Part shown: in pieces, positions 53,344 to 61,416 of the stretch
Layout of the letters: each line of letters starts with the position of its first letter
How positions within the stretch are numbered: position 1 is the stretch's first letter
DNA from: Niabella ginsenosidivorans
GTDB taxonomy: Bacteria; Bacteroidota; Bacteroidia; Chitinophagales; Chitinophagaceae
Assembly: GCF_001654455.1 (NCBI RefSeq)
Contig: NZ_CP015772.1
Coordinates: forward strand, 1,674,001-1,738,000
Direction of reading: 5' to 3'
Length of the DNA stretch: 64,000 nucleotides
Translations under genes and position numbers: made by a program
The notes under the pieces: model-generated
The model's database searches: none
What the model saw: only the letters and a program-made list of their open reading frames with translations
What the model was told of the DNA's origin: nothing

Positions 53344-54867
53344 ATGAATTTTGACGGACCTTTTATTTTAATTATTGTAGGTGCAATTATTTTATTTGTC
53401 ACCATTGTATCGCTGATCTCACGCTATAAACGCTGTCCATCAGATAAGATCCTGGTCATTTACGGGAAAACAGGAGGTTCTTCCGCAAGATGCATTCACG
53501 GGGGCGGCGCCTTTATCTGGCCTGTGATCCAGGATTTTGCCTACCTGGATCTGAAGCCGATCTCTATTGAAGCCAACCTGACCAATGCCTTATCCCGCCA
53601 GAATATCCGTGTGGATGTTCCCTGCCGGTTCACCATTGCCATTTCTACCGAGCATGACAGCATGGGGAATGCGGCTGAACGTTTGCTGGGCCTGAGCCCC
53701 GACCAGATACAGGAATTATCAAAAGATATCCTGTTCGGGCAGCTGCGCCTGGTGATCGCTACCATGACCATTGAAGAGATCAATTCTGACCGGGATAAAT
53801 TCCTGGACAATATTTCCAAGAACGTGGATACCGAATTAAAGAAGATCGGTCTAAAGCTCATTAATGTAAACGTTACAGACATCAAGGATGAGTCTGGCTA
53901 TATTGAAGCGCTGGGTAAGGAAGCCGCAGCAAAGGCCATCAACGAAGCCATTGTAAGCGTGGCCGAACAGGTGAAGATAGGGGAAACCGGTAAAGCCATT
54001 GCAGACCGGGAAAAGGATACCCAGATCGCAGAGACCAACCGTGACCGGGATGTAAAGATTGCCATCACCCAGAAAGACAAAGAGATCAGCATTGCCGCTG
54101 CAAGTAAGGATGAATCCATTGGTAAAGCAGAAGCAGAGCGGGACGCGCGGATAGCTACCTCGCAGGCGAACTCTCTTGCAGTAAAAGGGGAGAATGATGC
54201 AAAGATCACGATTGCCAATTCCGATGCCCTGCGCCGTGAGAAAGAAGCAGAAGCATTGAAGATTGCCATAACTGCTGAAAAAGTGCAGTCTGCAAAAGCG
54301 CTGGAAGAGTCCTATGTGGCAGAACAAAAAGCCGAACAGGCGCGTGCTGCAAGAGAACGCTCCACTCAAAATGCCAATGTGGTGGTGCCGGCAGAGATCG
54401 CGAAGCAAAAGGCTATTATTGATGCAGAAGCAGAAGCCGAGCGTATCCGCCTGAGGGCAAAAGGAGAAGCCGATGCGATCTATGCAAAAATGGAGGCAGA
54501 GGCAAAAGGGTTATTAGAAATACTGACCAAGCAGGCAGAGGGATATGATAAAGTAGTGAAGGCTGCCGGGGGCGACTCTACCAACGCCTTCCAGCTATTG
54601 CTGCTGGAGAAGCTGCCGGAGCTGGTGCGCACACAGGTGGAAGCGGTTAAAAACATCAGGATCGATAAGGTGACAGTATGGGATGGCGGTAACGGTGAAA
54701 ACGGCACTACCTCCACCGCCAATTTTGTGCAGGGGATGATGAAATCAGTGCCCCCGTTAAATGACCTGTTCAATATGGCAGGATTGAATTTGCCCGGTTA
54801 CCTGAAGGGGAATGATCTGAAAAATAAAGAGCCGTACCAGGAGCAGCCTGATCAGGCCGGATCATAA
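53344..54867 (+). CDS. flotillin-like SPFH protein (YqiK/FloT type)
   Basis: A 507-residue scaffold protein. One membrane segment lies at residues 5-24. The SPFH/band-7 domain follows (about 35-190: KILVIYGKTGGSSARCIHGGGAFIWPVIQ, LSRQNIRVDVPCRFTIAIS, IGLKLINVNVTDIKDESGYIEALG). A long Ala/Glu/Lys-rich coiled coil runs from about 195 to 390 (AIADREKDTQIAETNRDR, KAEAERDARIATSQ), and the tail holds FQLLLLEKLPELVRTQVEAVKNIRIDKVTVWDGG. Flotillins organise lipid-ordered membrane regions and help protein complexes assemble. Partner genes beyond the NfeD-like neighbour are not seen. Confidence 0.94.
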   Translation: MNFDGPFILIIVGAIILFVTIVSLISRYKRCPSDKILVIYGKTGGSSARCIHGGGAFIWPVIQDFAYLDLKPISIEANLTNALSRQNIRVDVPCRFTIAISTEHDSMGNAAERLLGLSPDQIQELSKDILFGQLRLVIATMTIEEINSDRDKFLDNISKNVDTELKKIGLKLINVNVTDIKDESGYIEALGKEAAAKAINEAIVSVAEQVKIGETGKAIADREKDTQIAETNRDRDVKIAITQKDKEISIAAASKDESIGKAEAERDARIATSQANSLAVKGENDAKITIANSDALRREKEAEALKIAITAEKVQSAKALEESYVAEQKAEQARAARERSTQNANVVVPAEIAKQKAIIDAEAEAERIRLRAKGEADAIYAKMEAEAKGLLEILTKQAEGYDKVVKAAGGDSTNAFQLLLLEKLPELVRTQVEAVKNIRIDKVTVWDGGNGENGTTSTANFVQGMMKSVPPLNDLFNMAGLNLPGYLKGNDLKNKEPYQEQPDQAGS

Positions 54868-55079
54868 TTGCAAGGTATGCGTTGCTATATCTGAAGCAGC
54901 TGTATCAAAAGTCGTTATTTCGGATTTTTTATTTGCGGTGCCTGCCTGCCGGTAGCTATCCTGTACACTCAACTTTTTTCTCATATTACCAGGTTTGTGC
55001 AGTGACTGTAATCGTAAGTTATCTTATCCGAACTTTCGGATGGGACAATGACAGCGCTTCAGTTCTTCTATTTTATTTT

Positions 55080-55105
55080 CAACCTTTTGTCGCCACAAAA
55101 GGTTG
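55080..55105. repeat. perfect 11-bp inverted repeat hairpin
   Basis: CAACCTTTTGT and ACAAAAGGTTG flank a CGCC loop. There is no T-run after it and it is over 200 bp from the flotillin stop, so a repeat-element hairpin is more likely than a terminator. Confidence 0.6.
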
Positions 55106-55536
55106 CCAAAAAGGCCTGGCCAAAAGAACGCTCCGCCTTTTGGTCTCCCGCGCACATGAAGATCCCAATCGAAAAGCAACCCCAAAATGCTAATGAAAGA
55201 GCAGGCCGTAGACTTCGCTGCCTGGCTGTTGTACAGTCATTACTGCGCTGCTTTTTTACGGGAATGGCTCGTTTAAAGATAAACATCCGTTGCGTAAAAA
55301 AGAGGCCCTCCGAAGCCGGTTGATTGCAGTGGTTGCAGTTGTGTTCCGGAGTTAAAAAACAAGAAAATCAGAGTCTAATAATTGGAACTTCCCCTAGAAG
55401 TCCTGCAATGATGTCATTGATAAAACTTATCAGTAGTCAATCGTAGGGGGAGGAACCTTAGATCTGTTAGCAAAAAATATGCATACGGTAACTCGCCGGG
55501 AGGCGGGCAAAAACAATGGCGATGACAAGTTTTTTA

Positions 55537-55597
55537 CCGTCACCTCGACGGAAGCGGAGAGGTCTCCCCGCCGGCAGAGGCTGCGCTCGGCATGACG
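55537..55597. repeat. REP-like palindromic element
   Basis: Read on the minus strand it begins CGTCATGCCGAGCGCAGCC and ends GGTGACGG. I recognise this as the kind of GTCATnCCGAGCG element scattered between genes in many Bacteroidetes and other bacteria. Its end carries a CCGTC-ACCTC-GACGG mini-hairpin (55537-55551). Confidence 0.55.
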
Positions 55598-55925
55598 ATA
55601 AGTGTGATTGATCTCCGATATATAAGGCAACATGTCATTGGCGGCGTAATCCCGGGCCTTCGGGATGGAGCCGAAAAGTCTCTAAAATTGTAGAGATGCC
55701 TCCCTTCCGATAACGATCGGGACGATATAACGATTTCTTTCTTTTGATACAGCATCTTTATAATGTGCATACGGTTGCGCAATGCAGCTGTATTATGTTG
55801 ATCAGCCGCCAACTTTTTCTATATTGCAGGCTGGCTCATTGCCCTGTTATTTTAAATGTTTTGTAATCGTTTTCCTGTACCGGCAGCCGCGCTGCCTGCT
55901 AAAGGAACATAAAAGAATTAATCGG

Positions 55926-57422
55926 ATGAAGTTAATCCCTGTACAATGGTGTCTTGCATTTTTTTTATCCGGTCTGTTTATGAACGCAACGGCCCAGTCC
56001 TGGACCGGTCCCCCGGAAAAACCGAAAGAGCGCAGGGAGCTGCAATACGGGCCCCTGCACCCGGGCAAACGTACGGATGCAGCCATGCAGCGTTTTCGGG
56101 AATATGGCTTGGGACAGTTTATTCATTGGGGGGTATACGCAATTGCCGGAGGTGAATGGAACGGTGTAAAAGCGCCAACAGCATCCGAATGGATCCGGTC
56201 CTGGTCCGGGAAAACCGCTCCGGATAACTGGAAGGCTACCTACGACAACCTGTACAAACAATTTAACCCGGTAAGCTTTGATGCAACGCGCTGGGCAAAA
56301 CAGGCCAAAGCAATGGGTGCGCGTTATGTGATCTTTACCACCAAGCATCATGACGGATTCTGTATGTGGCCCAGCCGGTTTTCAGATTATACCATCCGGC
56401 AAAGCCCGTATCAAAAAGATATTGTGCGGCAGATTGTGGATGCCTATGCAAAAGAAGGCATTGATGTATATCTTTATTTCTCCATTATTGACTGGCATAA
56501 TAAAGACTACAGGAGCGCCTCTCCAAAAACGGCTGGGGAAAAAGCGTCTTATCAAAAGTTTTTGGATTATACCCGGAACCAGCTTTTTGAGTTGCTGAAC
56601 AACTATCCGCAAATAAAGGGGTTCTGGTTTGATGGCACCTGGGATAAGGCCTGGATCGATTCTTATGCGTTCACCTATCAGTTGGAAAAAGACCTGCGTG
56701 CCGCCCATCCGGGGCTGATCATTGGCAGCCGTTTCCGTAATGACGAATATGGCAAACGCCATTTTGATTCCAATGGCGACCTGCTGGGCGATTATGAGCA
56801 GGGATGGGAGCGTAAACTGCCTGCCAAATATGAATGGCTGAATGGCAACGACTGGGATTGTGTAATGACCATTCCCCCCAATGGCTGGGGATATATTAAA
56901 GACTGGTCACCGTTTTATACCAAAACTTCTTATGACCTGATCGATATGCTGATGCACGCCACTTCTATGGGCGGAAATTTTGTGCTGAACTTTGGCCCCG
57001 ATGGAAACGGGAATATGAGCCCCGGTGAAGACCGGCTTGCAAAAGAGATCGGCGAATGGGTGCAACTGAACGGGGAAGCGGTTTATGGAGTCACACACGC
57101 GCCGCTGGAGCCCAACAGTTACGGTTACTTTACCCAAAAGGGCAATACCTTGTATTTAACGGTGTTCAATCGCCCGGTCAATAATCTGATCCGGATCAAA
57201 ATGCCGAAATCAGCTACAGAAGTGCCAACAGCAGCCAGCCTGCTGGTGAGCGGAACCTCGTTGAAGATGAAATTCACAGATATAGGACTGGATCTTGACA
57301 GGAATATATATGTTGATATTACTCTGCCTGACACCTTTGTAAGCCAGCAGCCTTTTGTAATAAAGATCATTACAAAGTCGGGAAAGATCAATGCTGCAGA
57401 GCTGGAGAAAGCGCATATGTAA
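55926..57422 (+). CDS. GH29 alpha-L-fucosidase, secreted
   Basis: A 498-residue enzyme starting at ATG 55926, which gives a signal peptide (MKLIPVQWCLAFFLSGLFMNATAQ). An extension to 55782 adds a Cys-rich non-export leader in repeat sequence and was rejected. GH29 marks are FGLGQFIHWGVYA-type text (YGLGQFIHWGVYAIAGGEWNG as seen in pieces), ARYVIFTTKHHDGFCMWPS near residue 125, and the nucleophile Asp236 in GFWFDGTWD. NFVLNFGPDGNGNM follows, then a C-terminal beta domain. It removes alpha-L-fucose from glycans in the periplasm. It is 18 bp upstream of a GH20 hexosaminidase gene, so the two probably act in turn on fucosylated, GlcNAc-containing glycans. Confidence 0.92.
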   Translation: MKLIPVQWCLAFFLSGLFMNATAQSWTGPPEKPKERRELQYGPLHPGKRTDAAMQRFREYGLGQFIHWGVYAIAGGEWNGVKAPTASEWIRSWSGKTAPDNWKATYDNLYKQFNPVSFDATRWAKQAKAMGARYVIFTTKHHDGFCMWPSRFSDYTIRQSPYQKDIVRQIVDAYAKEGIDVYLYFSIIDWHNKDYRSASPKTAGEKASYQKFLDYTRNQLFELLNNYPQIKGFWFDGTWDKAWIDSYAFTYQLEKDLRAAHPGLIIGSRFRNDEYGKRHFDSNGDLLGDYEQGWERKLPAKYEWLNGNDWDCVMTIPPNGWGYIKDWSPFYTKTSYDLIDMLMHATSMGGNFVLNFGPDGNGNMSPGEDRLAKEIGEWVQLNGEAVYGVTHAPLEPNSYGYFTQKGNTLYLTVFNRPVNNLIRIKMPKSATEVPTAASLLVSGTSLKMKFTDIGLDLDRNIYVDITLPDTFVSQQPFVIKIITKSGKINAAELEKAHM

Positions 57423-57440
57423 AAACTAAAATGGTATTCA

Positions 57441-59057
57441 ATGAGAATGAAGATCTGTTTGATGGCTGTTATTGCCGGACTTTATTTAAGCGGGGCAGGG
57501 CAGGAGCAATGCCCGGTTATTCCTGCTCCGGTTCAGGCCGTCAGATCTGCAGAAACCTTTTTGTTGAGCAGATATACGGGTCTTATTTTAGATGCTCCGG
57601 AATTAAAAGGCGCTGGTGCTTACTTACAGCAACGTTTGCTGGACCTGAAACAGATTCCTGTAGCTGTGAAGCCGGCAGATGCTGATTATATCCGGCTTTC
57701 AATAAATAAGCAGGCAAAGCAGGATGAATCCTACCGGTTGGCTATTACAAAAAAAGGCGTCAACATTACCGCTAATTCTGTTGCGGGAGTTACCAATGGC
57801 ATCTCCAGCCTGTTACAACTGGTCAGTCTTCAAAAGCCGGTCAATGGCGGGGTTTCGCTGGAAGGATGGAGCATTAAGGATGCTCCCAGATACGGCTGGC
57901 GCGGGTTTATGCTGGATGAGTCCCGGCATTTTATGGGCAAAGCCAAAGTGCTGCAATTGCTGGACTGGATGGCATTTTACAAGCTCAACCGTTTTCACTG
58001 GCACCTGACCGATGAACCGGGATGGCGTATTGAAATAAAGCGCTATCCCAAACTGGCATTGCTGGGCGGGTTGGGCAACTTTACGAACCCGACCGCTCCT
58101 GCAGCGTATTATACCCAGGAGGAAATCAGTGAAATTGTGCACTATGCAGCTCAACGAAACATTACAGTAATCCCGGAGATAGACATGCCGGGCCATGCAA
58201 CCGCTGCCAACCGGGCCTATCCGCAGTACAGCGGCGGAGGTAATGAGCAACATCCGGACTTTACCTTTGACCCGGGCAATGAAGGCACCTATGGCTATCT
58301 TATGAACATCTTAAGAGAGGTAAACCTTTTATTTCCCTCCGGGATGATACACCTGGGTGGAGATGAAGTGAGCTTTGGCTCTGATAAATGGATACAGCAT
58401 GAGGGGGTCAAAAAACTGATGCAAACGCATTCCTTGAAAGACCTGAAAGCCGTGGAGCGCTACTTTATGGAGCGTATGGCAGATTCTGTTTACAGCCTGC
58501 ATGCCGGGTTACTGGCATGGGATGAGATGGCAGCGGTGAATTTGCCCAAAGACAAAACGATTATCTGCTGGTGGCGGCATGACCAGCCCCGGCAGTTACA
58601 ACTGGCGCTGGATAAAGGCTATCGTATTATTGTTTGTCCGCGGTTACCTTATTATTTTGATTTTGTACAGGACAGCAGCCACCGGATGGGCAGGAAATGG
58701 GGAAAAGCATATGCTCCCATAAAAGACGTGTATAATTATAAAGCAGAATCCCTGATCGCAGATCAAAAACAACAGGCACAGGTGCTGGGCATACAGGCAA
58801 ACCTGTGGACAGAAACGGTGACCAATTTTAACCGGATGGACTATATGGTGTTCCCGCGTATTGCTGCTCTGGCAGAAGCCGCCTGGACAACGGATGCGCT
58901 TAAAAATTATGATGGATTTGCCACGCGCTTAAAAATGCAATTGCCTTTATACAGGGATGCGGGCATTTATTTTTATAATCCTTTTGATCCTTCAGAAATA
59001 CCCGAACCTGTTTTTTTCAGGAGAGATACCAGGAGTTTATCAGCACAGGAGAATTGA
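57441..59057 (+). CDS. GH20 beta-N-acetylhexosaminidase, secreted
   Basis: A 538-residue enzyme with a signal peptide (about 20 residues). Residues about 22-140 form the GH20b-type N-terminal domain. The catalytic barrel starts near YGWRGFMLDESRHFMGK and includes KLNRFHWHLTDEPGWRIEI, VIPEIDMPGHATAA, and the catalytic pair Asp308-Glu309 in MIHLGGDEVSFG, followed by LLAWDEM, ICWWRHD and GIQANLWTE. It uses substrate-assisted catalysis to release terminal GlcNAc or GalNAc. It is translated with the GH29 gene (18-bp gap). There is no SusC/SusD pair beside it. Confidence 0.94.
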   Translation: MRMKICLMAVIAGLYLSGAGQEQCPVIPAPVQAVRSAETFLLSRYTGLILDAPELKGAGAYLQQRLLDLKQIPVAVKPADADYIRLSINKQAKQDESYRLAITKKGVNITANSVAGVTNGISSLLQLVSLQKPVNGGVSLEGWSIKDAPRYGWRGFMLDESRHFMGKAKVLQLLDWMAFYKLNRFHWHLTDEPGWRIEIKRYPKLALLGGLGNFTNPTAPAAYYTQEEISEIVHYAAQRNITVIPEIDMPGHATAANRAYPQYSGGGNEQHPDFTFDPGNEGTYGYLMNILREVNLLFPSGMIHLGGDEVSFGSDKWIQHEGVKKLMQTHSLKDLKAVERYFMERMADSVYSLHAGLLAWDEMAAVNLPKDKTIICWWRHDQPRQLQLALDKGYRIIVCPRLPYYFDFVQDSSHRMGRKWGKAYAPIKDVYNYKAESLIADQKQQAQVLGIQANLWTETVTNFNRMDYMVFPRIAALAEAAWTTDALKNYDGFATRLKMQLPLYRDAGIYFYNPFDPSEIPEPVFFRRDTRSLSAQEN

Positions 59058-59287
59058 GGGAAATGAGGAATAAGGAACAAGGAATGAGAAATAAGGAATG
59101 AGGAAGTGGGGAATGGTAAATGTAAAATGTAGAATGTTGAATTTGGAATGTAGAAGGGGCTGATAGCTCAATTCTTATTAAAGCGGGTAGCAAGTGGGAA
59201 GTGGCCAGTAGGGAAGAGGATCGTGACTGAAAACTAAAAACTGATAACGCAATTCTCACATCTCTCTTTTAACTTTTCTCTTCTTAC
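59058..59287. repeat. AGGAAT-rich low-complexity intergenic stretch
   Basis: Bases 59060-59155 are built of imperfect repeats of AAGGAATGAG, GAATGTAGAA and similar units, with no gene. Comparable GGGAAT/GAGAAT text lies in the sufC-sufD gap (49757-49800). The stretch separates the converging GH20 and DUF1345 genes. No terminator hairpin is visible. Confidence 0.5.
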
Positions 59288-59959
59288 TCAATGAATCAGC
59301 CCTGAAATAATATTGATCGTAAGCGCTACCAGGAATGTATTCAGGGCAAAGGAAATGAGGCCGTGATACATGGTTACATAACGCAGTTGTTTGGAAGTGG
59401 TGTTCACATCTGATACCTGAAAGGTACAACCCATACAGAGTGAATAATAGGCGAAATCAAGGTAATTGGGCTGATCATCTTCCGGGAATTTCAAACCACA
59501 GCCTTTTTCGCCATCCTGGTAATACAAATGCGCATAATGAAAAATATAGATGGTATGCACCAGCAGCCATGATGCCACGATACTGCCTACGGATACCGGT
59601 ATCCATAAATACTTGCTGAGGTTGTTCTCCTTGGCATTAATAATAATGCTTAATACTGCTGCCAGGCACGCAAAGCAGGTGATCAGAATAAAAATAAAAA
59701 CAAAGGCCCTGCCTCCATCTTCTACCGCTGCTTTTTTTACAATATATTCATGAGGTGTTGTGTAGATTATATACCAGCATATTAAAAGATAGCAGCAGCA
59801 AAAGAACAGCCACCCTATTAAAATATCCATCATTACCGGAGGCCTGAAAAAGCTGGTTATACCGCCGGCAATGCCTCCCACTATAAAGGAGATAAAGAGG
59901 CGCTGCAGGGCAAGCAGCTTATGCACTTTTTTTTCTTTAAACGGATGTTTGTTTTGCAT
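59288..59959 (-). CDS. DUF1345 family membrane protein
   Basis: About 223 residues with five hydrophobic helices: FISFIVGGIAGGITSFF, WLFFCCCYLLICWYIIY, VFIFILITCFACLAAVLSIIIN, SVGSIVASWLLVHTIYIFHY, and the C-terminal LISFALNTFLVALTINIISGLI. NYLDFAYYSLCMGCTFQVSDV before the last helix is the DUF1345 hallmark. Function is unknown; it is a putative small inner-membrane protein. An in-frame ATG at 60025 lies upstream of the predicted promoter, so ATG 59959 (MQNKHPFKEKK) was chosen. It is divergent from the MFS gene. Confidence 0.82.
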   Translation of the reverse strand: MQNKHPFKEKKVHKLLALQRLFISFIVGGIAGGITSFFRPPVMMDILIGWLFFCCCYLLICWYIIYTTPHEYIVKKAAVEDGGRAFVFIFILITCFACLAAVLSIIINAKENNLSKYLWIPVSVGSIVASWLLVHTIYIFHYAHLYYQDGEKGCGLKFPEDDQPNYLDFAYYSLCMGCTFQVSDVNTTSKQLRYVTMYHGLISFALNTFLVALTINIISGLIH

Positions 59960-59976
59960 ACTTTTTTCTGAAAGAT

Positions 59977-59984
59977 CAAATGTA
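59977..59984 (-). promoter_or_regulatory. -7 promoter element of the DUF1345 gene
   Basis: TACATTTG on the minus strand fits TAnnTTTG, 17 bases before the ATG at 59959. It sits downstream of the alternative start at 60025 and so supports the shorter protein. Confidence 0.45.
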
Positions 59985-60006
59985 CTGGATAATCCGCTTT
60001 TTAAAG

Positions 60007-60014
60007 TAGCTTTG
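60007..60014 (+). promoter_or_regulatory. -7 promoter element of the MFS gene
   Basis: TAGCTTTG fits TAnnTTTG and ends 16 bases before the MFS ATG at 60031. It is back to back with the DUF1345 promoter, 22 bases apart. Confidence 0.45.
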
Positions 60015-60030
60015 CGGCTTTTCAAATTTC

Positions 60031-61269
60031 ATGAAAATACTTCGGATTTATATTAATTCCTTCAACGGGTTGTCAAAAGAAGCCTGGATGCTGGCAGTGG
60101 TTATGCTGATTAACCGGTCTGGCTCTATGGTACTGCCTTTCCTGGGAGTATATATGACGGAGCACCTGCACTTCAGCATAAAGGACTCTGGTATCGTACT
60201 GAGCTTTTTTGGCATAGGCTCTGTCATCGGGTCATGGCTGGGCGGTTTTATCACGGATCGCTTCGGGGAGTTCAGGGTACAGGTGCTGAGCCTGTTTTTA
60301 AGTGCACCCTTATTTGCCCTCCTCCCGTTTTTTACAACGGTACAGGGGTTAGCCGCCATCATACTGGTACAAAGCATCATCAGCGAATCGTTTCGTCCTG
60401 CAAACTCGGTAGCTATTACCAGGTATGCGAAACCGGAGAATCTGACCAGGGCATTTTCATTAAACCGGATGGCCATCAATCTCGGCTTTTCCATTGGCCC
60501 GGCACTGGGCGGAATACTGGCTGCCATTTCCTATAATTTTTTGTTTGCGGTAAACGCTTTGGGAGCGTTAGCCGCGGGAGTGGTCTATTTCCGGTTTTTC
60601 AGAACCAGGTCGCGGCAGTTCCGTAAAATTGAAAAGGAGCGCAAAAAGGAAACAGATACAATAACTATTATAAAAGAAGAATCTGCTTACAGGGATCTTC
60701 CCTTCATTGTTTATTCTGTTTTCTGCGGTATCTTTTCTGTTTGTTTTTTCCAGTTCTTTAATACGCTGCCGCTGTTTTATAAAGAAGTTGTCGGGTTGGA
60801 TCAGCAAACGATCGGCTATATACTGGGTTACAGTGGTTTTATTATTGTAGTAATGGAAATGCTGCTGGTGAATATGGCTGAAAAATACCTGTCGGCAGCC
60901 GCCACACTGCTGATCGGAACCCTTGCCACCGCTATTGCTTATTCCGTATTGGTCATTAATCACCACTTAGCTACGCTTACATTGTCCATTACCATTCTTA
61001 GTCTTGCGGAGATCCTGGTGCTCCCGTTTATGGCTGCCATAACCGCTGTCCGGTCAGGGAAAGGCAATAAGGGATCTTATATGGGACTAAATGGCATGGC
61101 AATTGCCGTTTCTTTTATTATTACCCCTTATCTTGGAACCCGTGTAGCCAGTGATCTTGGCTTTACCACACTATGGGCTGGTACCGGTGTCATCCTGCTG
61201 GCAGTGGCTGTTGCTTTTTATTTTTGCGTGAAACGGATCCTGCCCGCAGATATTGCCACCGGACATTAA
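60031..61269 (+). CDS. MFS family transporter (drug-efflux-like)
   Basis: A 412-residue inner-membrane protein with about 12 hydrophobic helices. The loop motif GSWLGGFITDRFGEFRVQVLS near residues 68-88 is the MFS motif A (G-x3-D-R-x-G-R-type). A basic cytoplasmic loop (FRFFRTRSRQFRKIEKERKKETD, near 185-208 in pieces) separates the two six-helix halves. It most resembles the proton-coupled efflux branch. The substrate cannot be predicted. It is a single-gene unit with its own promoter. Confidence 0.88.
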   Translation: MKILRIYINSFNGLSKEAWMLAVVMLINRSGSMVLPFLGVYMTEHLHFSIKDSGIVLSFFGIGSVIGSWLGGFITDRFGEFRVQVLSLFLSAPLFALLPFFTTVQGLAAIILVQSIISESFRPANSVAITRYAKPENLTRAFSLNRMAINLGFSIGPALGGILAAISYNFLFAVNALGALAAGVVYFRFFRTRSRQFRKIEKERKKETDTITIIKEESAYRDLPFIVYSVFCGIFSVCFFQFFNTLPLFYKEVVGLDQQTIGYILGYSGFIIVVMEMLLVNMAEKYLSAAATLLIGTLATAIAYSVLVINHHLATLTLSITILSLAEILVLPFMAAITAVRSGKGNKGSYMGLNGMAIAVSFIITPYLGTRVASDLGFTTLWAGTGVILLAVAVAFYFCVKRILPADIATGH

Positions 61270-61279
61270 TGCGCAAATG

Positions 61280-61365
61280 AAATTTATTACAGACCTAACA
61301 AAGCATTGCAACTAAATATGCGGGACTTAAGTAAAATTCATTATAGACCTAAACAAAGCGTTGCA
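61280..61365. repeat. imperfect tandem repeat between MFS and LysR genes
   Basis: The 31-base unit at 61280-61310 (AAATTTATTACAGACCTAAC, then AAAGCATTGCA) recurs with a few changes at 61334-61365 (AAATTCATTATAGACCTAAA, then CAAAGCGTTGCA), spaced 54 bases. GGGAC follows both copies. It lies between the ends of two converging genes. Function is unknown. Confidence 0.6.
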
Positions 61366-61416
61366 TTTTTGGGACACTTTTCGGTCTGATTAAAATGTTG
61401 CCTCCATATAAGCCAG

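Larger units (their letters stand above)
54868..55781. repeat. repeat-rich non-coding region after flotillin
   Basis: About 900 bases without a credible gene; open frames of 70-100 codons here are low-quality and overlap repeats. It contains a perfect hairpin (55080-55105), a short motif also found near 40260, a GTCATGCCGAGCG-type palindromic element (55537-55597), and two more hairpins: 55649-55666 (ATCCCG/CGGGAT) and CCGAT/ATCGG near 55707-55720. TGCATACGGT occurs as a direct repeat at 55480-55489 and 55766-55775. Nothing suggests a structured RNA gene. Confidence 0.55.

Noticed and set aside
53851-54408. 185-codon frame opposite flotillin
   Set aside because: Antisense of the repetitive coiled-coil region; composition is an artefact of the Ala/Glu/Lys codons.
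55048-55323. Open frames of 90-100 codons after flotillin
   Set aside because: They run through hairpins and dispersed repeats, have no domain, and two frames overlap; treated as non-coding.
54868-55781. Possible structured non-coding RNA in the long gap
   Set aside because: Hairpins are short and belong to repeat elements; no tRNA, riboswitch or known RNA pattern was recognised.
61280-61365. Possible CRISPR array
   Set aside because: Only two imperfect copies, AT-rich unit, no cas genes anywhere in the window.
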